Shown: positions 1 through 8,100 of the stretch, piece by piece | Numbering within the stretch: the first letter of the stretch is position 1 | How the letters are laid out: each line of letters opens with the position of its first letter | Assembly (NCBI RefSeq): GCF_946479605.1 | Contig: NZ_CAMLGT010000173.1 | Location: 1-8,283, forward strand | DNA length: 8,283 nt | Direction: 5' to 3' | Source of the DNA: an uncultured Lacibacter sp. | Lineage (GTDB): Bacteria > Bacteroidota > Bacteroidia > Chitinophagales > Chitinophagaceae | Notes under the pieces: generated by a model | What the model saw: only the letters and a program-made list of their open reading frames with translations | Databases searched by the model: none | Told to the model about the DNA's origin: nothing | Made by a program: the position numbers and the translations under genes

Positions 1-2655
1 CTGAAAATTGGTGACAGGGCGGCAGGTGCTATTAAAAGTGGTGGTACAACACGCAGGGCTGCTAAAATGGTTTGTCTCGATTTAGACCACCCTGAAATCA
101 TGGACTTCATCAACTGGAAAGTGGAAGAAGAAAAGAAAGTAGGTGCGTTGATCAATGCAGGTTACTCACATGATTACGAAGGTGAAGCATACCGTACAGT
201 AAGCGGACAAAACTCGAACAACTCTGTTCGTATCCCCAACGAGTTTTTCGAAAAATTAGAAAAAGGCGAAGACTGGGAATTAAAAGCACGTACCGATGGC
301 CGTACGATGAAAAAAATTCCTTCACAAGAAGTATGGAACCAGATTGCATACGCTGCATGGCGTTGTGCTGATCCCGGCACGCAATACGATACTACAATCA
401 ACGAGTGGCATACATCACCAAAAGGTGGACGCATCAATGCAAGTAACCCTTGCAGTGAATATATGTTCCTTGATAACACTGCCTGTAATCTTGCATCAGT
501 AAACCTTCGTCGTTTGTTTGATGAAGCAACACAAACTTTCGATGTACAGGGCTTTGAATATGTTTGTCGTTTATGGACAACAGTATTGGAAATTTCTGTG
601 TTGATGGCACAATTCCCATCAAAAGAAGTGGCACAGTTATCATACGATTACCGCACACTTGGTTTAGGTTATGCCAACCTTGGTTCAATGCTGATGGTAA
701 TGGGTATTCCTTATGATAGTGAAGAAGCACGTGGTATTGCCGGTGCGTTAACCGCTATCATGACAGGTATCTCTTATAAAACATCTGCAGAGATGGCTTC
801 TTTCCTCGGAGCGTTCCCACGTTACGAAGAAAATGCTGAAGATATGTTGCGTGTAATGCGCAACCACCGTGCAGCAGCCTATGATGCTGATGAAGCTTAT
901 GTTGGCTTGAGTATTAAACCGCAAGGCATCAAAGCAAAATACTGCCCGGATTATTTACTGACAAGTGCCTGCAAAAGCTGGGACGATGCAGTTGAGTTAG
1001 GTGAAAAATATGGTTACCGCAATGCGCAAACAACCGTAATTGCTCCAACCGGAACAATTGGTTTGGTAATGGATTGCGATACAACCGGTGTTGAACCTGA
1101 TTTTGCATTAGTGAAGTTTAAAAAACTGAGTGGCGGTGGTTACTTCAAGATCATCAACCAATCTGTACCAACTGCATTGGCGAAACTTGGTTACAGCGAA
1201 AAAGAATCAGAAGCAATTGTAAAATATGCTGTGGGTGCTGCTTCATTGAATGGTGCGCCACACATTAATCCTCAAACATTAAGTGCAAAAGGCTTTATTG
1301 CGGAAGAGATCAAAAAGCTGGAAGCTGCTATGGCATCAGCATTTGAGATCGGATTTGTGTTCAACAAATACACATTAGGTGAAGAGTGCCTGCAACGTCT
1401 TGGCTTTACTCCTGAACAATACAACGATTTTGAATGGAGTTTGCTGGAAGCATTAGGCTTTACTGATGAACAAATTGAAGAAGCCAATGATTATATCTGC
1501 GGTACAATGACAGTTGAAGGTGCTCCATTCCTGAAACTGGAACACTATCCTGTATTTGATTGTGCCAATAAATGTGGTAAGAAAGGCGAACGCTATATTC
1601 ACCACAGTGGCCACATTAAAATGATGGGTGCTGCACAGCCATTCTTAAGCGGTGCTATTTCAAAAACCATCAACCTGCCAAACGAAGCAACGGTTGAAGA
1701 AATTGCAGAAGCATATTTTGAAAGCTGGAAGCTTGGATTGAAAGCTTGTGCATTGTATCGTGATGGCTCTAAGCTTTCGCAACCTTTGAGCACCAAAGGA
1801 AGTGACAAGAAGAAAAAAGAATCAACCGATACTGCAACTGCAGAAGCAGAAGATGCTCCTGAAAGCTTTATTGTTGATATGGGTAAACTTACAGTAGAAG
1901 AACTGCTGGAAGAACTCCATAAACGTGTACAGGCATCGCCTGATACCAAGCTGAAACGCCAGCTTGCACGCATTGTTGAACGCAGAACATTACCTGCCAA
2001 GCGCCGTGGCTTTACACAAAAAGCAAAGATCAACGGACAAACACTTTTCCTCCGTACCGGAGAGTACAGCGATGGAACGGTAGGTGAAATTTTTGTTGAC
2101 CTTGCCAAAGAAGGCAGCACATTGCGCAGCTTAATGAACAGTTTTGCAATTGCTATTTCAGTAGGCTTGCAATACGGTGTGCCGCTTGAAGAGTATGTAG
2201 AAAAATTTGTGTTCACCAAGTTTGAGCCAAGCGGTATGGTTGATCACCCGAACATCAAAACAACAACATCTATTGTTGACTTTGTGTTCCGTTGCCTGGC
2301 ATACGAGTACTTAGGTCGTACCGACTTAGTACATGTGTTGGATAAACCGGAGATCAACAACACTGGTATGGATGACTGGGACGATATTCCGACAGGTCTG
2401 GAATACGAAAAAAAAACCCCTGAACTGAGTGATGTACGTGTAGTAGGTTCTGCTTCATCAACACCGCAGGCGCAAAAAACACAAAAGGCAGCAGCCGCTC
2501 CTGTAAAAATGGAAAGCGGTCTTGATGCAGTGAACATGGCCGCAAAGAGCATGCAAAGCGATGCTCCGGCTTGTAACACCTGCGGACACATTACCATCAG
2601 AAGTGGTACCTGTTACAAATGTTTGAACTGTGGTAACAGCATGGGTTGCAGTTAA
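1..2655 (+). CDS. nrdJ: Vitamin B12-dependent (class II) ribonucleotide reductase, 5'-truncated
   Basis: This gene makes deoxyribonucleotides from ribonucleotides in the cytoplasm, using adenosylcobalamin to generate a cysteine radical. The frame is open from base 1, so the ATG at 67 is internal (it lies in GGTTRRAAKMV) and the true start is left of the window. In window numbering the active-site motif NPCSE is at residues 149-153, with the presumed thiyl Cys151. Cys162, eleven residues on, matches one partner of the family's reducible cysteine pair; the other partner should lie upstream. The phosphate-binding APTGTIG loop is at 348-354. A charged linker (about 592-620) leads to a TSCPD-type domain (about 661-770), then an Ala/Ser/Gln-rich linker and a C-terminal Cys cluster (Cys858, 861, 871, 874, 877, 883). 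That tail is expected to bind zinc and/or relay electrons to the active-site disulfide. The sequence shows no break. Identification is firm; the length of the missing N-terminus cannot be seen. Confidence 0.96.
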   Translation: MKIGDRAAGAIKSGGTTRRAAKMVCLDLDHPEIMDFINWKVEEEKKVGALINAGYSHDYEGEAYRTVSGQNSNNSVRIPNEFFEKLEKGEDWELKARTDGRTMKKIPSQEVWNQIAYAAWRCADPGTQYDTTINEWHTSPKGGRINASNPCSEYMFLDNTACNLASVNLRRLFDEATQTFDVQGFEYVCRLWTTVLEISVLMAQFPSKEVAQLSYDYRTLGLGYANLGSMLMVMGIPYDSEEARGIAGALTAIMTGISYKTSAEMASFLGAFPRYEENAEDMLRVMRNHRAAAYDADEAYVGLSIKPQGIKAKYCPDYLLTSACKSWDDAVELGEKYGYRNAQTTVIAPTGTIGLVMDCDTTGVEPDFALVKFKKLSGGGYFKIINQSVPTALAKLGYSEKESEAIVKYAVGAASLNGAPHINPQTLSAKGFIAEEIKKLEAAMASAFEIGFVFNKYTLGEECLQRLGFTPEQYNDFEWSLLEALGFTDEQIEEANDYICGTMTVEGAPFLKLEHYPVFDCANKCGKKGERYIHHSGHIKMMGAAQPFLSGAISKTINLPNEATVEEIAEAYFESWKLGLKACALYRDGSKLSQPLSTKGSDKKKKESTDTATAEAEDAPESFIVDMGKLTVEELLEELHKRVQASPDTKLKRQLARIVERRTLPAKRRGFTQKAKINGQTLFLRTGEYSDGTVGEIFVDLAKEGSTLRSLMNSFAIAISVGLQYGVPLEEYVEKFVFTKFEPSGMVDHPNIKTTTSIVDFVFRCLAYEYLGRTDLVHVLDKPEINNTGMDDWDDIPTGLEYEKKTPELSDVRVVGSASSTPQAQKTQKAAAAPVKMESGLDAVNMAAKSMQSDAPACNTCGHITIRSGTCYKCLNCGNSMGCS

Positions 2656-2697
2656 TGCAGTCCTTCAACAACTAATCTCAACAGAGGTTCCTATAAT

Positions 2698-2725
2698 AAA
2701 CGCTCCGGCTCTCCGGAGCGTTTTT
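2698..2725 (+). terminator. Rho-independent terminator of nrdJ
   Basis: A perfect 8-bp GC-rich stem (CGCTCCGG at 2701-2708 with CCGGAGCG at 2713-2720) closes a CTCT loop and is followed by TTTTT. The AAA before the stem can pair with the T run, lengthening the helix. It begins 43 bases after the nrdJ stop and separates nrdJ from the downstream genes. Confidence 0.93.
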
Positions 2726-2727
2726 GC

Positions 2728-2895
2728 ATTTATGGAGTAAGGCTACCGGCATTGTGTATGCGTAAAAACACAGCGTAGTATTCCTTGTTTAAAGAGAAAT
2801 AATAAGGGATACACTTATTTTCACAATTGAAATACAGCTTTGAGCGTTTTGAATGCGGTTAGCCCTTATTTTTAAAACGTATTAAATCCGTACCA
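2728..2895. other. Intergenic spacer, possible weak promoter for small lipoprotein gene
   Basis: This spacer lies between the nrdJ terminator and the small lipoprotein gene. I see no tRNA, convincing reading frame or repeat in it. TATTTTTA at 2867-2874 matches seven of eight positions of the Bacteroidota -7 element TAnnTTTG and would place transcription start 10-20 bases before the ATG at 2896. No TTTG/TTG element sits at the expected distance: candidates at 2839-2842 and 2848-2851 are respectively too far and too close. The promoter assignment is therefore tentative, but some promoter is needed because a strong terminator lies upstream. Confidence 0.3.
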
Positions 2896-3021
2896 ATGAA
2901 GAAAGCAATCGTTTATTCCGTATTGCTGTTAAGTATCGTTTATCTGAGTAGCTGCAGCAGATCCCTGACGCCCTATGAAGCTGCCAATGGATCGTTTCGC
3001 AAATGTATGCGTGTCAGATAA
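2896..3021 (+). CDS. Very small predicted lipoprotein (41 aa)
   Basis: ATG at 2896 opens a 41-codon frame ending in TAA at 3019-3021. The product begins MKKAIVYSVLLLSIVYLSSC: a short basic start, a hydrophobic core at residues 4-17 and a lipobox LSSC with the acceptor Cys20. This is a textbook signal-peptidase II pattern, so the mature peptide would be a lipid-anchored tail of about 22 residues (C20 to R41) in the cell envelope. The tail begins CSRSLTPYEAANG, has a second cysteine (Cys37) and is basic at the end (RKCMRVR). The frame starts after a strong terminator and ends nine bases before another, so it fits a single-gene transcript. There is no Shine-Dalgarno, as elsewhere in this window. 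I have an impression that similar tiny 'TPYEAAN...' lipoproteins recur in Bacteroidota but can name no family or function. Confidence 0.72.
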   Translation: MKKAIVYSVLLLSIVYLSSCSRSLTPYEAANGSFRKCMRVR

Positions 3022-3029
3022 TTTTATTG

Positions 3030-3056
3030 CACCCCCGGAAACGGGGGTGTTTTTTT
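3030..3056 (+). terminator. Rho-independent terminator after small lipoprotein gene
   Basis: An 8-bp stem (CACCCCCG at 3030-3037 with CGGGGGTG at 3042-3049) is capped by a GAAA tetraloop of the stable GNRA class and followed by seven Ts (3050-3056). It starts nine bases after the stop codon of the 41-residue gene, which supports that frame being a real, separately terminated transcription unit. Confidence 0.92.
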
Positions 3057-3147
3057 GCCATGAACCGCTTCTTCGAAAAAGAAAATTAATCAGCACATAA
3101 CAGCAAACATCTGCAACGCCGGATATAGCTTGTAAAGTTTAGTTACA

Positions 3148-3176
3148 TTGCAGCCTCTCTTCAGGCAATAAACTTA
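3148..3176 (+). promoter_or_regulatory. Possible promoter of the PhoD-like phosphatase gene
   Basis: TTG at 3148-3150 is followed after 18 bases by TAAACTTA at 3169-3176, a partial match to the Bacteroidota TTG-N17-23-TAnnTTTG layout, with two mismatches in the downstream element. A promoter is expected here because a strong terminator ends at 3056. It would give a very short leader before the ATG at 3184. The match is weak and other placements are possible. Confidence 0.25.
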
Positions 3177-3183
3177 CAGTTAT

Positions 3184-4542
3184 ATGAAGCGTTGTTTACC
3201 ATTCAGGATATTGATGCTTGTTTGCATTTTTCTGGTATCTGCTGCAAAAGCCCAGCAGGTGAGCGGGCCAATGCTTGGCCCCGTTGAATTACGAACCGCC
3301 AAATTATGGATTGAAGTAAAACCCGGCAGCAGTGCTGATCTTTGGTATTGGAAAAAAGGCGAGCAGGGCAAAGCAATTCGTCTTGTAAAGAAAACCACAG
3401 CCGATCAGTGGTTTGCTCCTCTTCAGTTTGATGTAGTGAATCTTGAATTAAACACAACGTACGAATACCAATTCATCATTAACAATACAACCAACAGGCG
3501 GCCAACAAAAGCCGATGGTTCTTTTACAACAAAAGAGCTGTGGCAGTGGCGTAAACCGGCTCCCGATTTTTCTTTTTTAACCGGCTCCTGTGCATACATT
3601 AACGAACCTCCTGTTGACAGGCCGGGCAAGCCTTATGGTGGTGATTCTTCCATTTTTGAAAGTATGGCAAAAGAAAAAGCAGCCTTTATGCTTTGGATGG
3701 GCGATAACTGGTACACACGTGATGTGGATTATTATGATGCGTGGGGTTTGTGGAACAGGGCCAGTCACGACAGGGCAACACCTGTATTACAAAAGTTCCT
3801 CAAATCAACTTCGCATTTTGCTATGTGGGATGATCATGATTATGGACCGAATGATATGGGCACAAACTACATCTTGAAAGAAACGTCACGTGATGTATTT
3901 AAAAGTTACTGGCTCAACAAAAATTATGGCTTTGCAGATGAAGGTGTTTACTCCATGATCAATTATGGTGATGTAGATGTTTTTATGATGGACGACCGTT
4001 GGTGGAGAAGTGCAGACAAAATGAAAGATTCTGTTGATGGCAAACCAAATCCGGAAAAACAGATGTGGGGAAAGAAACAACTGAACTGGCTGAAGAATTC
4101 GTTGCTGTACAGCACGGCACCATTCAAGATCATTGCAAACGGAAGCCAGGTATTGAATCCTGTTTCACCTTATGATAAATTGTTAGATTGCCCGGCAGAA
4201 TACAACGAGTTGATCAATTTCCTTTCGGCCAATAAAATTACAGGTGTGTTATTCATGAGTGGCGACAGGCATCATTCCGAAGTGATAAAAGTAAACAGGC
4301 AAGGAGCTTATCCTTTATATGATATTACTGTTTCGCCACTAACAGCAGGTACACATCGTTTTGGCGGGCCGGAAGCGAATAATCCTTACCGTGTATTTGG
4401 GTTGGATGAAAAACAGAATTACGGGAAATTCAGTTTTACAGGTGTAAGAGGGCAACGTAAACTCACAGTTGAGTTTTTGGGTGTAAAGGGGGATAAGCTG
4501 GGAGAGTGGAGTGTTGGTGAAAATGAATTGAAATACCGTTAA
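3184..4542 (+). CDS. Exported PhoD-like alkaline phosphatase / metallophosphatase
   Basis: This is a predicted secreted phosphoesterase of the PhoD-like metallophosphatase family, which hydrolyses phosphomonoesters or diesters outside the cytoplasm; the actual substrate cannot be read from sequence. The 452-residue product starts with a Sec signal peptide (MKRCLPFRILMLVCIFLVSAAKA, given here only by its ends: residues 1-23, likely cut at AKA|QQ). A beta-sandwich, Fn3-like N-terminal domain spans roughly 25-118. The metallophosphatase core follows with the metal-site motifs GSC (134-136), GDNWY (173-177), WDDHDYGPND (215-224) and SGDRHHSE (359-366). The N-terminal cysteine of GSC and the GD/DDHD/GDRHH residues are the expected metal ligands. 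The ATG was chosen because it begins the signal peptide directly; there is no Shine-Dalgarno. I see no truncation. The gene may read on into the YcxB-like gene 53 bases downstream. No T9SS tail is present, so a periplasmic location is likely. Confidence 0.92.
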   Translation: MKRCLPFRILMLVCIFLVSAAKAQQVSGPMLGPVELRTAKLWIEVKPGSSADLWYWKKGEQGKAIRLVKKTTADQWFAPLQFDVVNLELNTTYEYQFIINNTTNRRPTKADGSFTTKELWQWRKPAPDFSFLTGSCAYINEPPVDRPGKPYGGDSSIFESMAKEKAAFMLWMGDNWYTRDVDYYDAWGLWNRASHDRATPVLQKFLKSTSHFAMWDDHDYGPNDMGTNYILKETSRDVFKSYWLNKNYGFADEGVYSMINYGDVDVFMMDDRWWRSADKMKDSVDGKPNPEKQMWGKKQLNWLKNSLLYSTAPFKIIANGSQVLNPVSPYDKLLDCPAEYNELINFLSANKITGVLFMSGDRHHSEVIKVNRQGAYPLYDITVSPLTAGTHRFGGPEANNPYRVFGLDEKQNYGKFSFTGVRGQRKLTVEFLGVKGDKLGEWSVGENELKYR

Positions 4543-4583
4543 GCAACCGAGATCATTACTCATTACTGTAATTGCTGTTTTTT

Positions 4584-4591
4584 TAAATTAG
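4584..4591 (+). promoter_or_regulatory. Possible -7 promoter element before YcxB-like gene
   Basis: TAAATTAG matches seven of eight positions of the Bacteroidota -7 consensus TAnnTTTG and ends four bases before the ATG at 4596. If used, the transcript would be leaderless or nearly so, or would start inside the gene, and I find no TTG/TTTG at the expected upstream spacing. The alternative is read-through from the phosphatase gene, since no terminator separates the two. Confidence 0.25.
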
Positions 4592-4595
4592 TTAT

Positions 4596-5075
4596 ATGAC
4601 CATTTCTTTCCGTTACGATCGCAAAAAAGTAATTCAGGCATTACGTTATCATTTTATTTCGAAAAAGGATATACGCATCCTGATCATACTTGTGAATGTA
4701 TTTGCATTGTTTGCTGCAGCAATGTTCTTCTGGAAAAAAATTGCTCCGGTGGCTTTTTTATTGAGCTCATTCCTGTGGTTTTCGTTGATGATCTCGTTCT
4801 GGTTCATACTTCCGTTTACGGTGTACAGCCGTGCTAAAACATTCAGGGATGCTTTTACACTTACCTTTCTTGATACATATATGCATCTGGAAAACCCGAA
4901 TGGCAAAAAGAACTGGAACTATAATGCATTCAAATATTTTGTTGAAACGCCTCATTTTTTTCATCTCTACATTGATGAAAAATCATTCTTTCTTATTCCG
5001 AAAGATGCGTTTGAAGGAGACGACGGCACGCATGAAGCCCGCAAGCTGCTACGTGAAAAAATTGGGCAGAAGTAA
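4596..5075 (+). CDS. Two-helix inner-membrane protein, YcxB-like
   Basis: The 159-residue product has a basic N-terminal segment (residues 6-27), two adjacent membrane helices (about 27-45 and 49-74) joined by a tight Trp-Lys-Lys turn, and a hydrophilic C-terminal half of about 85 residues. Positive charges flank the helices on the N-terminal side and after helix 2, which puts both ends in the cytoplasm. The tail, with NYNAFKYFVETPHFFHLYID followed by a segment ending FFLIPKDAF (about 131-139), resembles the YcxB-like C-terminal domain of small Gram-positive and Bacteroidota membrane proteins; that domain has no established biochemical role. Its length is normal for the family. The gene sits 53 bases after the phosphatase gene, which suggests but does not prove co-transcription. 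The YcxB-like label is from recognition of the fold pattern, not a search. Confidence 0.82.
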   Translation: MTISFRYDRKKVIQALRYHFISKKDIRILIILVNVFALFAAAMFFWKKIAPVAFLLSSFLWFSLMISFWFILPFTVYSRAKTFRDAFTLTFLDTYMHLENPNGKKNWNYNAFKYFVETPHFFHLYIDEKSFFLIPKDAFEGDDGTHEARKLLREKIGQK

Positions 5076-5104
5076 AATTAATACGTCAGCAAAAAATACA
5101 AATT

Positions 5105-5130
5105 ACCTATAGGTATATTGTTGAATATAC
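5105..5130. repeat. Palindrome plus adjoining inverted repeat between YcxB-like and T9SS genes
   Basis: ACCTATAGGT at 5105-5114 is a perfect 10-bp palindrome. Sharing its last two bases, GTATATT (5113-5119) and AATATAC (5124-5130) form a perfect 7-bp inverted repeat around GTTG. There is no T run afterwards, so it is not a normal terminator. It could be a regulator-binding site for the gene starting at 5198, but the AT-rich setting makes chance palindromes fairly likely. Confidence 0.45.
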
Positions 5131-5155
5131 TACAATGGCGTTAATGGTTACTACT

Positions 5156-5163
5156 TAGTTTTG
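5156..5163 (+). promoter_or_regulatory. Bacteroidota -7 promoter element for the T9SS surface protein gene
   Basis: TAGTTTTG is an exact match to TAnnTTTG, the -7 element read by the primary sigma factor of Bacteroidota. It would place transcription start near 5168-5172 and leave a leader of roughly 30 bases before the ATG at 5198. A good -33 TTG is not at the usual spacing; the nearest (5121-5123) is too far. This may mean a regulated or weak promoter. Confidence 0.5.
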
Positions 5164-5176
5164 AGCATTACTCAAA
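5160..5176. repeat. Inverted repeat overlapping the putative promoter
   Basis: TTTGAG (5160-5165) and CTCAAA (5171-5176) are a perfect 6-bp inverted repeat around CATTA. The left arm shares TTTG with the -7 element and the repeat covers the expected transcription start. It could be an operator or a small leader hairpin. The sequence alone does not distinguish these from chance. Confidence 0.45.
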
Positions 5177-5197
5177 CTCTTTGTAAAAACCATTTAC

Positions 5198-8100
5198 ATG
5201 AAATCCAAGTCCCAACTTTATAAAGGGCTGTTAGTGTCTTTTATAATTCTGATTGCAGGTAACATTCTTTCTGCACAAACACCTGGTCTTATTGTTCGTC
5301 CTGCCGGAGGCATTGGTCCGGTTGTGCTCAACCCAAATCAGGATTTTTTTACTTCAGCTTTAACAAGCGGCTTTACAACAAATGATATAACGCAAAGCGA
5401 AATTCTGTACAAGATCATTAAACCGGTAATGATTGAACCAACAGGTGATCTTGCTACCGGGCCTGATGGTGGTTATTCTGATATTGTGAAAACAGTTGAT
5501 AACAGCGGCTGTTATATTTATAATGATGGTACTAACATTTTGTTCCGTTTACGTATTGGTAGCATCGTTAGTGGTGCCAAAGCTTACAATATATTAATTG
5601 ATACAGATTTGCGGTTAGGAGCATCAGGTTCTTCAGCCGATCCTAATTATGTAGCTCCAACAAACAGCGGAAACGGCAACCCAGGTTTTGAATTGGAAGT
5701 GGCACTCGAAACCGGTACCAACGGTCGTGTGGCAATTTATAATGTTGATGGTATTATAAACCCGTCAGCCAGCAACACTTATTCACTTGCAACGAATCAA
5801 TTGATCTCTGTTGCTCTCAGTCGTGAATCGGGTAATGCGGATTATTTCTATGATTTTTTTGTACCAATGTCGGCATTAGGTATTACGGCGTCTACACCTA
5901 TCCGCATGGTTATTTCAACCAACACAAATCCCGGTTCAGCATTCCAGGGAACACGTTCAGATATTTATGGTTTAAATGATGATAATTTTTCAAGCACAAC
6001 CGATGCTTGGGAGTTTGTGGGTAAGAACACAGCAAGCTTTACATTGAATGATATTACTTCAGGCGGCTCGGGTCCCACAGATGTTTGCACGGCGGCACCA
6101 ACAGTAAATACAGGTATTACTTCCGGATCGAATGTAAATATTACCGGCATATGGACAAGGCTTGATGCAACCAAACCTTCAACAGCTACTATATCAGTTT
6201 ATAAGAATGGTGTATTTGCAGGAACCACCTCCGCTACAAGTGGTTCTCCCTGGACATATACAATTGCAACGGTGACCAATGCTGATGTTATAACTGCAAA
6301 AGCACAGGCATCGGCTGAAAGTATGTGTTTAACAAGCAACAGTGTTGCTGTTACATCTTGTTTGGCTTCAAATGTTACATCAGCCTCTTCAATGACTATA
6401 ACCTGTCTTTCAACAAGAGGTGCAGGGGGTACGAAACTGGATGGTGCACGGGTAAAACTTTATACAATTGCATACAACGGCAGTTTAACTCTTTTTGCTG
6501 ATGATGCAACAACTACCAACAAAGTAACTTATAATGCTACAGCAAACCCTGTAGGTACAACAGCATGGGAATACCAGCATACAAGCAATGGCGGACAGGC
6601 TGATCCTTGTGGAGGAGGTTCTCCTGACATGCCTGCTACAAACAGCTATGTATTTACTGTAACAGAACCTGGTAAATGTGAGTCGGCTCTTGTTTGGCCA
6701 TCAACCTGTTTATTAGCCAGTTCAACTGTTCAACCAACCATTACACAAACAGTTGTGTATGCCGGATCAAATACTATAAGCGGAACCAACATGGAAGCTA
6801 ATCCTGCAACAATAAGATTATTGGTGAATGGATATATCGTTGCTTCTGTAAACGTAGCGGCAAGTGCTGCTTACAGTTTTTCAAATGTTGCTCTTCAAAC
6901 AGGCGACGTTGTTACAGTTAGAGCACAAGCTGCATCTAAATGTGTAAGCACAGCTGCAACAATAACAACAACCTGTTTTACAACAAGGCCGGTTATTACT
7001 ACAGATATACAAGGCAACTTAACTGCAGGTGCAACAACTGTATCAGGCACATCATCAGCGCCAGCCGGTACAACTATTCGTGTGTACAACAGCACACCTA
7101 CGTTGCTGGGCACAACAACTGTACAGGCAAACGGAACATGGTCTGTTACAGTTACTGCCCTGGTAAATGGCACAAGCTATTATGCAACCGCACAAAACGG
7201 ATCATGTACTGTAAGTGCAAACTCTTCTTCTGCAACAGCAAGAACAGCTACAACCGTATGCCCGGTTATTACAGGATCTTATTCTGATACAAACACTTCT
7301 GTATCCGGTACAATTGCAGGACCCTTCAGTGGTACTGTTTATTTGTACCAGGATGGTGCCTTGGTCGGCTCTGTATTACTTGCTGCACAATCGGCATGGA
7401 CAGTAACCATAGCTGCATCAAATCCTTTGTATGCAGGAGGTGTATTAACAGTTGGTGCGCAGGCAACAAACAGTACATTAAATACATCCTGCGCTTCCAC
7501 CACAACAATCTCCTGTTCTTCACCAGCAACACCATTGATCAGTCCATCAACTTCAATAATTTCAGTGGGACAAACAGTTACTTATACTGTATCAAATACA
7601 CAAACTGGTGTATTATACATTGTTGAAGATGCAGCCAGCAACATAAGTTATGCAACTTCGAAATTTGGTAGCAATGGATCCGAAGGTTTTATAACACAGG
7701 TGTTCAATTCGCCTGGTACTTATAATGTAGAAATTGTGGCTGATAAATTAACCGGTCCAACATGTCTTTCATTGGCTACCGCTACCATTTATGTATCAGG
7801 AACTTTACCTGTTGAATTGCTTTCGTTCAGCGGACGTTTTGTAAATGATGCTTCACAATTGAATTGGCGAACTTCTACAGAAGATAATACAAGCCATTTT
7901 GTAATAGAAAAAAGTGCAGATGGAGTTGGTTTTAGTGCAATAGGTAATGTAAAAGCAGCTGGCCACTCGTCAATAGAAAAAGCTTATACATATACTGATG
8001 CAATTCCTTTTTCAGGAAACAATTATTATCGTTTAAAAACTGTTGATCAGAACGGGAAGTATGCTTATAGTTCTGTAATAAGATTACATGCAAGCAGATT

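Noticed and set aside
67..69. ATG at 67 as the start of the reductase
   Set aside because: The frame is open to base 1 and the residues before it (IGDRAAGAIKSGGTTRRAAK) are conserved class II reductase sequence, so the gene begins upstream of the window.
1599..2219. 206-codon open frame on the minus strand within nrdJ
   Set aside because: It lies entirely antisense to strongly conserved nrdJ codons, is Ser-rich as expected from complementing Lys/Glu/Ala codons, and shows no domain or start signal.
2728..2895. tRNA or structured RNA in the spacer after nrdJ
   Set aside because: I found no cloverleaf, no CCA end and no strong paired stems other than the terminator.
5105..5130. Terminator for the YcxB-like gene
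   Set aside because: The stem is AT-rich and no T run follows, so it does not meet the intrinsic terminator pattern.
6895..7535. Minus-strand frames opposite the Ig-like repeats
   Set aside because: Low-complexity Val/Thr or Leu-rich complements of the repeat codons; no independent start, family or promoter.
6940..7626. Plus-strand frames of 115, 63 and 76 codons in other frames of the T9SS gene
   Set aside because: The T9SS protein frame runs unbroken through them with recognisable domains; Thr/Ala-rich ACA/GCA codons keep the other frames open and give Asn/Tyr/Cys-rich nonsense products.
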